Assembly: GCA_009923895.1 (NCBI GenBank) | Contig: RFSP01000142.1 | Span: 1 to 5,130 of the forward strand | Length of the DNA stretch: 5,130 nt | Direction of reading: 5' to 3' | DNA from: Betaproteobacteria bacterium | Lineage (GTDB): Bacteria > Pseudomonadota > Gammaproteobacteria > Burkholderiales > Burkholderiaceae_C | Part shown: positions 1 to 5,130 of the stretch, one piece after another | Numbering within the stretch: position 1 is the stretch's first letter | How the letters are laid out: the number at the start of each line of letters is the position of its first letter | Translations under genes and position numbers: made by a program | The notes under the pieces: generated by a model | The model's input: only the letters and a program-made list of their open reading frames with translations | Told to the model about the DNA's origin: nothing | Databases searched by the model: none

Positions 1-222
1 GACGAGGAGTTTGGAGAGTCTTTGGCCGCTGCCGTTGAGCTGGTCCCTGGCGCGCAATTGACGGCTCGAGAGATTCAAGACTTCATTGCCCATCGATTGG
101 CTCGCTACAAAGTGCCCAAGCGGGTGGACTTTCATGCCTCGCTGCCCCGCCAAGACAGCGGAAAGATTTTCAAACGTCATCTGCGAGACCCATTCTGGAA
201 GGGCACTGGGCGCGCGATTTGA
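1..222 (+). CDS. AMP-forming acyl-CoA synthetase, C-terminal end (5' partial)
   Basis: Reading frame 1 is open from the first base to the TGA at 220-222 and gives the last 73 residues of an ANL-superfamily (AMP-binding) enzyme. These enzymes activate a carboxylic acid with ATP to an acyl-adenylate and pass it to CoA in the cytoplasm. The visible part is the small mobile C-terminal domain. It opens with DEEFGES, the usual 'pD..wGe' entry into this domain, continues with ARYKVPKRV (residues 34-42), and ends in LPRQDSGKIFKR (48-59). This fits the A10 motif PxxxxGK, and Lys55 of the visible part is the expected adenylation lysine. The start, the P-loop-like A3 motif and the acid-binding pocket lie outside the window, so the substrate cannot be told. 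The acyl-CoA dehydrogenase begins 39 bp downstream on the same strand, so an operon is likely. Family assignment is firm; a distinction between fatty-acyl, aromatic and branched substrates is not possible. Confidence 0.9.
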   Translation, partial: DEEFGESLAAAVELVPGAQLTAREIQDFIAHRLARYKVPKRVDFHASLPRQDSGKIFKRHLRDPFWKGTGRAI

Positions 223-249
223 TTCGCCCATCCGTGAAAAATTCTGCAC

Positions 250-264
250 AAGGAGAACGATGTG
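250..264 (+). promoter_or_regulatory. Shine-Dalgarno and overlapping ATG/GTG start of the acyl-CoA dehydrogenase
   Basis: AAGGAGA at 250-256 is a near-perfect Shine-Dalgarno. It is followed by ATGTGAG, in which ATG (260-262) is out of frame and runs straight into TGA (263-265). The in-frame start is the overlapping GTG at 262-264. The distance from the end of AAGGAG to GTG is 6 bases, which suits initiation at GTG; ATG would be only 4 bases away. GTG at 262 gives MSFTEEQ, the normal N-terminus for this family. Confidence 0.75.
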
Positions 265-1401
265 AGTTTTACCGAAGAACAAATCGCATTCCGTGACAGC
301 GTGCGCCGCATGGCTGAAAAGCACGTGGCGCCCATTGCCGCCGAGGTGGACGAACACGATCGATTTCCCACCGAGCTTGTGAAGCTCTATGGCGAGATGG
401 GCTTGATGCAGTTGTGGGTGCCAGAAAAATACGGTGGTCCTGAGGGCAACCTCACCCTGGTGTGCATCGCGCGAGAGGAAATCTCTCGGTTCTCACCCGC
501 CTGTGGAGCAATCGCCGGCCTGAACACGATGTTCATCATGCCGCTGCTGCACTTTGGGACAGAGGAGCAGCGCCAACGCTTCTTGCCCATCATTGCCAGA
601 GGCGGCGTGGTCACAGCCATCGCCATCTCCGAACCCCAAGCAGGCTCTGACGTGAGTGCCATGGCCACCCGAGCGGTGAAAGACGGGGACAGTTACGTCA
701 TCAACGGTCGCAAGCAATGGTGCAGCTACGGTGTCGATGCCGACTACATCGTGCTCATGGCCCGCACCCAAGGCGACGGTGGAGGCGACGGCATCAGCGC
801 GTTTGTCATCGAGCCCAAGAAGATGAAGGGCATCACCTTCGGTCGCCATGAACGCAAGATGGGTTGGCGCGGTGCCCCCAACACCCCCATCTTTTTGGAC
901 AACGTCCGGGTGCCGGCAGAAAATCTCATCGGCGAAGAAGGCAAAGGGTTTCGGGCCAGCTTGCGTGCGCTGGATCTCAACCGCCCCACCATCGGAGCGC
1001 AATGCGTGGGTTTGGCGCAAGGAGCGCTGGATGCCTCCGTGGCCTACGCCAAGGAGCGCAAACAATTCAAGCGCAGCATTGGAGACTTCCAAGGCATATC
1101 GTTCATGCTGGCGGACATGGCCATCCAAATTGAAGCCGCCCGCGCCCTCGTTTACGAATGCGCTCGCGCGGGTGACGAGGAAGACTGGCAGCGCCTGAAT
1201 ACCCTGGCCAGCATGGCCAAATGCTTTGGCAGCGACATGGCCATGAAGGTCACCACCGACGCCGTTCAAGTGTTTGGTGGCTATGGCTACACCATGGACT
1301 ACCCTGTGGAGCGCATGATGCGCGATGCCAAGCTGGCGCAAATCTTCGAAGGCACCAACCAGATTCAGCGCATGGTGATCGCCAGAGACTTGCTGAAGTG
1401 A
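262..1401 (+). CDS. Acyl-CoA dehydrogenase (FAD-dependent)
   Basis: A complete 379-residue protein, the usual length for the family. It would oxidise an acyl-CoA thioester to the trans-2,3-enoyl-CoA, passing electrons through FAD to electron-transfer flavoprotein in the cytoplasm. The helical N-terminal domain (about 1-115) begins FTEEQIAFRDSVRR. The middle beta domain carries signature 1, AISEPQAGSDVSA (121-133), and the FAD-contacting KQWCSYG (151-157). The C-terminal helical domain carries ERKQFKRSI (265-273), signature 2 from Gln336 to Asp355 (QxxGGxGYxxD pattern intact), and IFEGTNQIQR (361-370). Glu363 in EGT aligns with the catalytic base of medium- and short-chain dehydrogenases, rather than the alternative position used by isovaleryl-CoA and long-chain enzymes. 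Start chosen at GTG 262 from the Shine-Dalgarno and N-terminal fit. The acyl-CoA synthetase lies just upstream, which suggests one makes the substrate of the other. Chain length or aromatic/branched specificity cannot be read from the motifs. Confidence 0.95.
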   Translation: MSFTEEQIAFRDSVRRMAEKHVAPIAAEVDEHDRFPTELVKLYGEMGLMQLWVPEKYGGPEGNLTLVCIAREEISRFSPACGAIAGLNTMFIMPLLHFGTEEQRQRFLPIIARGGVVTAIAISEPQAGSDVSAMATRAVKDGDSYVINGRKQWCSYGVDADYIVLMARTQGDGGGDGISAFVIEPKKMKGITFGRHERKMGWRGAPNTPIFLDNVRVPAENLIGEEGKGFRASLRALDLNRPTIGAQCVGLAQGALDASVAYAKERKQFKRSIGDFQGISFMLADMAIQIEAARALVYECARAGDEEDWQRLNTLASMAKCFGSDMAMKVTTDAVQVFGGYGYTMDYPVERMMRDAKLAQIFEGTNQIQRMVIARDLLK

Positions 1402-1406
1402 ATGGT

Positions 1407-1440
1407 CTGGTGCGTCCGCTCAAGGAGCCGGACGCACCGG
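1407..1440. terminator. Hairpin at the convergent gene ends (probable bidirectional terminator or transcript barrier)
   Basis: GGTGCGTCC (1409-1417) pairs perfectly with GGACGCACC (1430-1438). Inside it, GCTC (1418-1421) pairs with GAGC (1425-1428) around an AAG loop, with one bulged C at 1429, giving 13 base pairs. One more C-G pair and a G-T pair can extend the base. The hairpin begins 8 bases after the acyl-CoA dehydrogenase stop codon and includes the stop codon of the MFS gene on the opposite strand. No T-run follows on either strand, so it does not match a textbook intrinsic terminator. It could stabilise 3' ends or separate the two converging transcripts. Confidence 0.5.
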
Positions 1441-2670
1441 GCGCACGGGACGCCAGATGGCAAAAGCCAACTGCGTGGCCCCCGCCGTGAGCCCCAGGGC
1501 CACGGCCAGCTGCCATGCAAGGGTGTAAGACCCCAAAGCGTCGTAGAGCAAGCCACCGCCCAAGGCGCCGGCAAAGCTGCCCAGCTGGTGGCTCATGAAG
1601 GCCACTCCGCTGATCATGGCTTGCCACCGCAGACCAAACATCTCCACCACCGAGCCGGCAATCAGGGGGCTGACGCCCAGCCACAAAAAGCCCATCGCTG
1701 CGGCGAACATCAGGGTGCCCGCGGGCGTGGGGGGTGTGGAGAAATAGACAATGAAAACGCTCGATCGGGTGAGGTAGAGAAGCCCCAACAGCGCCTGCTT
1801 GTTCCATCGGCCTCCTGCCCAGCCAAAAAACAAACTCCCCAAGACGTTGAAACCACCGATCATGGCCAACGCCTGGGCGCTGAGCATGGGGTCCATGCCG
1901 CAGATGTCCAAGTAAGAGGGCAGATGCGTGGTCAGAAACACCAACTGCATGCCGCACACAAAGTACGCCAGCGACATGACGACGAATGCCGGTCGCGACA
2001 ACGCCTGACGCAAGGCGTGCGAGGCGCGAGGCTGCTCACCCGCAGGCGCGGGCGCTGCTGGCTGGTGGTCCACCCGTCCACCCACCCAAGCCCCTGGAAT
2101 CATCAACAGCGCCAATGCGGCAAATGCAAACAGCCCCACCCGCCAGCCTGCGCCTTGTGCGATGGCCTGTCCCAAAGGAGCGGCCAAGAGCGCCCCCAGC
2201 GATCCCCCGGCAGAGACCATGCCCATCACCGCGCTGCGCCACTCGGGTGTCACCACCCGCGAACTGACCGCCAGCGCGATGGCGTTGGCTGTGCAAGACA
2301 CCGCCACACCCACACCCACGCCCGCGCCCAAGACCACGCCCCAAATACTCTGGGAGGTGGCCAAGGTGAGCATGGCTGCCACATAGACCAAAGATCCCAA
2401 CAGCATGATCGGCCGGAACCCCCAGCGCACTACCGCGGCACCGGTCAGGGGCTGCAACAAGCCCCATGTCAGGTTTTGCACACCGATGCCCAAGGTGAAT
2501 TCGGACACGCTGATGCCCACTTCGCGTGTCAGCGGGGGCACAAAAATGCCCAGGCTCTGCCGCAGCCCGGAGGACAAGGTGAGCATGAGCGTGATGCCCA
2601 AAAGAATGGGCCAAGCAGGCCTGAGCGCCGCCCAACTACCGGGCGCCGCCGACTTCTCGTGCACGTTCAC
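1420..2670 (-). CDS. MFS transporter, 12 transmembrane helices, probable organic acid carrier
   Basis: A 416-residue inner-membrane carrier of the major facilitator superfamily, probably driven by the proton gradient. By eye there are twelve hydrophobic helices at about 20-38, 57-75, 88-105, 110-133, 147-168, 177-197, 227-247, 264-285, 294-311, 318-340, 351-373 and 384-405. A Pro/Ala-rich cytoplasmic loop (198-226) lies between the two six-helix halves. The loop between helices 2 and 3, GAAVVRWGFRP, is a degenerate form of MFS motif A. Helix 4 is Gly/Val-rich (GAGVGVGVAVS). The overall look (SLGIFVPPLTRE near helix 1, PLIAGSVVEMFG in helices 10-11) resembles monocarboxylate or oxalate/formate-like carriers, but this subgroup is a guess. 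The start is GTG at 2670, 21 bp after the binding-protein stop. The Shine-Dalgarno is weak (GGGTGG), so translation may be coupled to the upstream gene. A second GTG two codons later is an alternative start. The C-terminus ends in a short RPVRPVRP repeat whose DNA forms part of the boundary hairpin. Confidence 0.9.
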   Translation of the reverse strand: MNVHEKSAAPGSWAALRPAWPILLGITLMLTLSSGLRQSLGIFVPPLTREVGISVSEFTLGIGVQNLTWGLLQPLTGAAVVRWGFRPIMLLGSLVYVAAMLTLATSQSIWGVVLGAGVGVGVAVSCTANAIALAVSSRVVTPEWRSAVMGMVSAGGSLGALLAAPLGQAIAQGAGWRVGLFAFAALALLMIPGAWVGGRVDHQPAAPAPAGEQPRASHALRQALSRPAFVVMSLAYFVCGMQLVFLTTHLPSYLDICGMDPMLSAQALAMIGGFNVLGSLFFGWAGGRWNKQALLGLLYLTRSSVFIVYFSTPPTPAGTLMFAAAMGFLWLGVSPLIAGSVVEMFGLRWQAMISGVAFMSHQLGSFAGALGGGLLYDALGSYTLAWQLAVALGLTAGATQLAFAIWRPVRPVRPAP

Positions 2671-2691
2671 GCGACCACCCGTGCTCGGGTC

Positions 2692-3684
2692 TCACTCCGC
2701 CTTGATGTTATTGGCGCGCACCACGGTGCCCCACTTCTGCAAGTCACTGACAATGACCTGCGAGAACTCGGCCGGCGTGTTGCCCATGGGCTCAAAACCC
2801 ATCTCGTAGATTTTCTTTTGTACGTCTGGCAGGTTGGTGATGCGACGCACCTCTTGAGACCACTTCTCCACCACCGCGGCCGGCGTGCCGGCAGGCAAGA
2901 ACAGCCCTCCCCAGCCAGCGAGATTCACGTCCGCAAACCCCGCTTCCGACAATGTCGGCACAGAAGGGAAATCCTTCAAGCGCTTGGGGCTGGCCACGGC
3001 AATCAGCTTGACCTTGCCGGTGGACAATTGCCGCGCATAAAAGCCCACCGATCCCCAAGCCAGCTGGATCTGACCACTCACCAAATCCGGAAACGAAGCG
3101 GCCTCCCCTTTGTAGGGGACGTGATTGATCTGGATACCAGCGGCCTTGTTCAAACCTTCGCCAATGATGTGGGCGCCCGAACCCACGCCGTAGCTGCCAA
3201 AGCTCAAGCCACCCGGCTGACGCTTGGCCAATGCCACCAGTTCCGCGAGGTTGTTGGCCGGTAAAGTGGCGTTGGCCGCCAACGCGATCGGGAATGACGC
3301 CACCAGCGACACCGGCGCCAAATCCGCCGCTTTGTAAGGCGTGTCCGTGCGCAATACCAAGTTTTGGACAAATCCACTGATGGTGAACAAAGCGGTGTAT
3401 CCGTCGGGCGGCGCCTTGGCCACAGCGGTCGTCGCCAATACCGTGTTGGCGCCTGCGCGGGATTCCACGATCACCTGTTGTCCCCAAGTGGCAGCCAGCT
3501 TTTCTGCGACCACGCGCGCCAGAATGTCGAGGTTGCCCCCCGGCGCCGTCGGGATCAGAATTCGAACCGGCTTGTTGGGAAAGGGCTCCGGTGCCTGGGC
3601 GTGGGCACCAAGACCCAGCATCAAGCACACCCACACAGAAAGGGCCGTGAGCGCACGGACCGAACCTCGACGACGACCTTGCAT
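2692..3684 (-). CDS. Bug/TctC-family tripartite tricarboxylate transporter substrate-binding protein
   Basis: A 330-residue exported solute-binding protein. The start is ATG at 3684, because AAAAAGGAA (3691-3699) ends 6 bases before it and because it yields a normal signal peptide: a positive n-region (QGRRRGSVR), a hydrophobic core (about 11-26), and an AHA or AQA signal peptidase I site after residue 29 or 31. The mature part opens with FPNKPVRILIPTAPGGNLD, the family hallmark 'yP.kPvrlivP.apGG..D' that forms the ligand-binding loop. GQQVIVESRAGA, AKAPPDGYT, VPYKGEA and a late FPSVPTLSEAGF are also typical. These two-lobed proteins bind carboxylates, amino acids or aromatic acids in the periplasm. 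The usual TctA and TctB membrane partners are absent; the next gene downstream is an MFS carrier instead. The frame is open upstream to 3747, and ATG 3711 (13th codon of that frame) is a possible alternative start. Family certain, ligand unknown. Confidence 0.93.
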   Translation of the reverse strand: MQGRRRGSVRALTALSVWVCLMLGLGAHAQAPEPFPNKPVRILIPTAPGGNLDILARVVAEKLAATWGQQVIVESRAGANTVLATTAVAKAPPDGYTALFTISGFVQNLVLRTDTPYKAADLAPVSLVASFPIALAANATLPANNLAELVALAKRQPGGLSFGSYGVGSGAHIIGEGLNKAAGIQINHVPYKGEAASFPDLVSGQIQLAWGSVGFYARQLSTGKVKLIAVASPKRLKDFPSVPTLSEAGFADVNLAGWGGLFLPAGTPAAVVEKWSQEVRRITNLPDVQKKIYEMGFEPMGNTPAEFSQVIVSDLQKWGTVVRANNIKAE

Positions 3685-3690
3685 GACACG

Positions 3691-3699
3691 TTCCTTTTT
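3691..3699 (-). promoter_or_regulatory. Shine-Dalgarno of the binding-protein gene
   Basis: On the minus strand this reads AAAAAGGAA, with AAGGAA ending 6 bases before ATG 3684. It decides between three in-frame ATG codons (3747, 3711 and 3684). The 3747 ATG overlaps the candidate -35 box, and 3711 falls about where transcription would begin. Confidence 0.7.
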
Positions 3700-3700
3700 A

Positions 3701-3709
3701 GGTTCAACC
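3701..3709. promoter_or_regulatory. Palindrome GGTTCAACC, copy 1 (candidate operator of the transporter operon)
   Basis: GGTTCAACC is a perfect inverted repeat, GGTT-C-AACC. The same 11 bases, AGGTTCAACCA, occur at 3700-3710 and 3766-3776. This copy lies between the candidate -10 box of the minus-strand promoter and the Shine-Dalgarno of the binding-protein gene, at about +2 to +11 of the predicted transcript. Binding there would block transcription. That it is a protein site is inference from position, symmetry and duplication. Confidence 0.5.
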
Positions 3710-3717
3710 ATTAAACA

Positions 3718-3747
3718 ATCGTAAGGGCTGGCCAAATCATACGTCAA
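3718..3747 (-). promoter_or_regulatory. Candidate sigma-70 promoter of the binding protein / MFS operon
   Basis: On the minus strand TTGACG (3747-3742, five of six consensus bases) is followed after 18 bases by TACGAT (3723-3718, four of six). Transcription would begin near 3711, about 27 bases before the chosen ATG. This is the best such pair seen in the divergent gap. Confidence 0.5.
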
Positions 3748-3759
3748 GATGTTTAAAAT
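3729..3759 (+). promoter_or_regulatory. Candidate promoter of the Rieske oxygenase gene
   Basis: TAAAAT at 3754-3759 matches the -10 consensus in five of six bases. The only -35-like element is a poor TGGCCA at 3729-3734 with a long 19-base spacer, so the promoter may need an activator. Transcription would begin near 3766, about 47 bases before the ATG. This promoter overlaps the oppositely directed one over 3729-3747. Confidence 0.35.
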
Positions 3760-3766
3760 GTCCTAA

Positions 3767-3775
3767 GGTTCAACC
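3767..3775. promoter_or_regulatory. Palindrome GGTTCAACC, copy 2 (candidate operator of the oxygenase gene)
   Basis: This is an exact second copy of the palindrome at 3701-3709, with centres 66 bp apart. It begins 7 bases after the candidate -10 box of the plus-strand promoter, mirroring copy 1, which lies 8 bases past its own -10 box. A partial third match, AGGTTCCA, follows at 3780-3787. Confidence 0.5.
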
Positions 3776-3812
3776 AATCAGGTTCCATCCCGTTCTCAGC
3801 CAAGGCCTCACC

Positions 3813-5130
3813 ATGCTCTCACCCCAAGACAACGACACATTGGTTCGGGTCGGGCCCGACACGCCCATGGGCCAATTCATGCGCTTGTTCTGGGTGCCCT
3901 TCCTGAGGTCTTCCGATGTCGAGGTCGATGGTCAACCCCACCGGGTCCGCCTTCTCAAAGAAGACCTGGTGGCGTTCAGAGACAGCTCGGGGCGGGTGGG
4001 CCTGGTCGACCACGCTTGTCCTCACCGCGGCGCCCCGCTGGTGTTTGGCCGCAACGAGCACGATGGGATCCGTTGCGTGTATCACGGATGGAAATTCGGC
4101 GTGGACGGCAAGTGCCACGAAATGCCGGCCGAGCCTGCCAACAGCCCCATGGTCTCGCGCATTCGCATCAAGTCTTATCCGGTGCAAGAGCGCAATGGCA
4201 TCTTGTGGACCTATATGGGCCCGAATCCAGACAGCCCTCCCCCGCTGCCGCACCTGGAATGGAATCTCGTGCGCGAGGATCAAGTGGCCATCTCCATCCG
4301 CGTGCAGGAGTGCAACTGGCTGCAGGCCCTCGAAGGGGAAATCGACTCCGCGCATGCGGCCATCTTGCATGGGCGTCATGGAGACGGCGGTGTCATCAAC
4401 CAGTGGAAGCAAGCCGCCGATCTGGCTCCAAAATTTGAATGTGTTCAACATTCTGCGGGTATGAGCATAGGCGCCCGACGCCACACACCCGATGGCCGCC
4501 AATACGTGCGCGTCAATCAATTTCTCATGCCTTTTTGGACCTTGGTGCCTCCGCAAGCCCAGTTTCCAGAACTCAGTGGTCACGCCTGGGTGCCGATCGA
4601 TGATGAGCACACGCTGTGCTTGATGTTTTCGTATCACCCGTCTCAACCCTTTTACGAAAAGACGCGCAAGGTCTTCAAGGAAGGACACAACGGCCGAGAA
4701 ACCGGGCACGCATCGGAACAGTCATTTGAACCCCGTCCTTGCACCCATCCGTTCCCTCGCTATTGGAGTCGCTACAACCGAGACAACGCCTACCAATTCA
4801 ATTACGCGCTGCAAGTCGAAAAATACAACTCAGGGCTGCCAGGTCTTTGGGTTCAAGATGCCGCCTGCCAGTCGGGGGTGACCCCCATCTATGACCGCAG
4901 CAAAGAGCACCTGGGCACTTCTGACACTGGCATTGCACGCACTCGCCGTCAATTACTCGACCATGTGCGCAAGTTCCATACCGAAGGTTTGCGCCCCTCC
5001 TCGGCAGACCATCCTGAAGAATTCATGCGGCGCGCGATTTCCATCACACTCGATGCCGGCGCCAATTGGATGGAAGCCGGCGCCGAGCACATGCAAGCCC
5101 AACTGGGCAAAGACTTTGGGTATCAGCCTT
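3813..5130 (+). CDS. Rieske [2Fe-2S] aromatic ring-hydroxylating oxygenase alpha subunit, phthalate-dioxygenase type (3' partial)
   Basis: The frame from ATG 3813 is open to the window edge: 439 codons, no stop. Family members are about 430-460 residues, so only the tail is missing. The enzyme would use O2 and electrons from a separate flavin/iron-sulfur reductase to hydroxylate or O-demethylate an aromatic acid in the cytoplasm. The Rieske domain binds its cluster through CPH (Cys69, His71) and CVYH (Cys88, His91), spacing CxHx16CxxH, followed by GWKFGVDGKC. The catalytic domain has NWLQALEGEIDSAHAAILH (168-186), with bridging Asp178 and iron ligands His181 and His186. The third ligand is probably Asp349 in VQDAACQSG. 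IYDRSKEHLGTSD (359-371) is the conserved block that follows. A modest Shine-Dalgarno, AAGG (3802-3805), lies 7 bases before ATG. Residue numbers of the iron site match those known for Burkholderia phthalate dioxygenase (Asp178), which supports the start. Substrate unknown: phthalate, vanillate-like or other aromatic acids are all possible. No reductase gene is visible. Confidence 0.93.
   Translation, partial: MLSPQDNDTLVRVGPDTPMGQFMRLFWVPFLRSSDVEVDGQPHRVRLLKEDLVAFRDSSGRVGLVDHACPHRGAPLVFGRNEHDGIRCVYHGWKFGVDGKCHEMPAEPANSPMVSRIRIKSYPVQERNGILWTYMGPNPDSPPPLPHLEWNLVREDQVAISIRVQECNWLQALEGEIDSAHAAILHGRHGDGGVINQWKQAADLAPKFECVQHSAGMSIGARRHTPDGRQYVRVNQFLMPFWTLVPPQAQFPELSGHAWVPIDDEHTLCLMFSYHPSQPFYEKTRKVFKEGHNGRETGHASEQSFEPRPCTHPFPRYWSRYNRDNAYQFNYALQVEKYNSGLPGLWVQDAACQSGVTPIYDRSKEHLGTSDTGIARTRRQLLDHVRKFHTEGLRPSSADHPEEFMRRAISITLDAGANWMEAGAEHMQAQLGKDFGYQP

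Noticed and set aside
493..1341. A 282-codon minus-strand frame inside the acyl-CoA dehydrogenase gene
   Set aside because: It is antisense to a gene with all catalytic motifs. The product is His/Gly/Ala-rich and without recognisable domains.
2305..2335. CCCACACCCACGCC-like low-complexity repeat
   Set aside because: It is explained by the coding of a Gly/Val-rich helix 4 (GAGVGVGV) in the MFS carrier on the opposite strand.
1402..3264. A 620-codon plus-strand open frame beginning with ATG right after the dehydrogenase stop
   Set aside because: It lies antisense to the MFS and binding-protein genes. Its product is rich in His, Gln, Arg and Gly with no domain, as expected from the reverse complement of GC-biased codons. 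The opposite-strand proteins show clear family motifs.
1420..3684. Bug and MFS genes are in the same reading frame, separated by one TGA and seven sense codons, so readthrough would fuse them
   Set aside because: A shared frame has a one-in-three chance. The MFS N-terminus is normally cytoplasmic while the Bug protein is exported, so a direct fusion would be topologically awkward. No readthrough signal is visible around the TGA.
3819..4709. A 296-codon minus-strand frame over the Rieske oxygenase
   Set aside because: The plus-strand frame carries the complete Rieske and iron-binding motifs; the antisense frame has no domain and no convincing start signal.
5055..5084. Direct repeat GCCGGCGCC at 5055-5063 and 5076-5084
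   Set aside because: It encodes two Ala-Gly-Ala segments (AGANW and AGAEH) in the oxygenase and is too short and too GC-rich to mean more.
1..5130. Search for tRNA/rRNA genes, CRISPR arrays, insertion sequences or attachment sites
   Set aside because: No cloverleaf-like stretch, regularly spaced repeats, transposase motifs or terminal inverted repeats were seen. The window is almost fully occupied by ordinary catabolic genes.

Overview
The window looks like a piece of a GC-rich betaproteobacterial chromosome, most likely Burkholderiales (Comamonadaceae/Alcaligenaceae type). The reasons are an orphan Bug-type (TctC-like) periplasmic binding protein, a phthalate-family Rieske oxygenase, codon use rich in G/C third positions, and a catabolic gene mixture typical of that group. 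The organism assignment is inference; no rRNA or marker gene is present.

Layout: (1) bases 1-222 (+) are the last 73 codons of an AMP-forming acyl-CoA synthetase; (2) 262-1401 (+) is a complete acyl-CoA dehydrogenase, probably in the same operon, since the gap is 39 bp and holds a good Shine-Dalgarno; (3) a strong GC-rich hairpin at about 1407-1440 sits on the convergent boundary; (4) 1420-2670 (-) is a 12-helix MFS transporter; (5) 2692-3684 (-) is an exported Bug/TctC-family solute-binding protein, upstream of and probably co-transcribed with the MFS gene; (6) 3685-3812 is a short AT-richer divergent control region with two identical copies of a palindrome, GGTTCAACC, each just downstream of a candidate -10 box; (7) 3813 to the window end (+) is a Rieske [2Fe-2S] ring-hydroxylating oxygenase alpha subunit of the phthalate-dioxygenase type, open at the 3' edge (439 codons seen).

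How they may work together: the binding protein and the MFS carrier would capture and import an organic, probably aromatic, acid. The divergently transcribed oxygenase would hydroxylate or demethylate it. The paired palindromes suggest that one regulator controls both directions. The synthetase/dehydrogenase pair converts a carboxylic acid to its CoA thioester and then to the 2,3-enoyl-CoA. It converges on the transport operon and may serve the same or a neighbouring pathway. No substrate can be fixed from sequence alone. All gene families here are known; the most interesting parts are the symmetric divergent control region, the pairing of Bug protein and MFS carrier, and the altered sequence just after the third iron ligand of the oxygenase.
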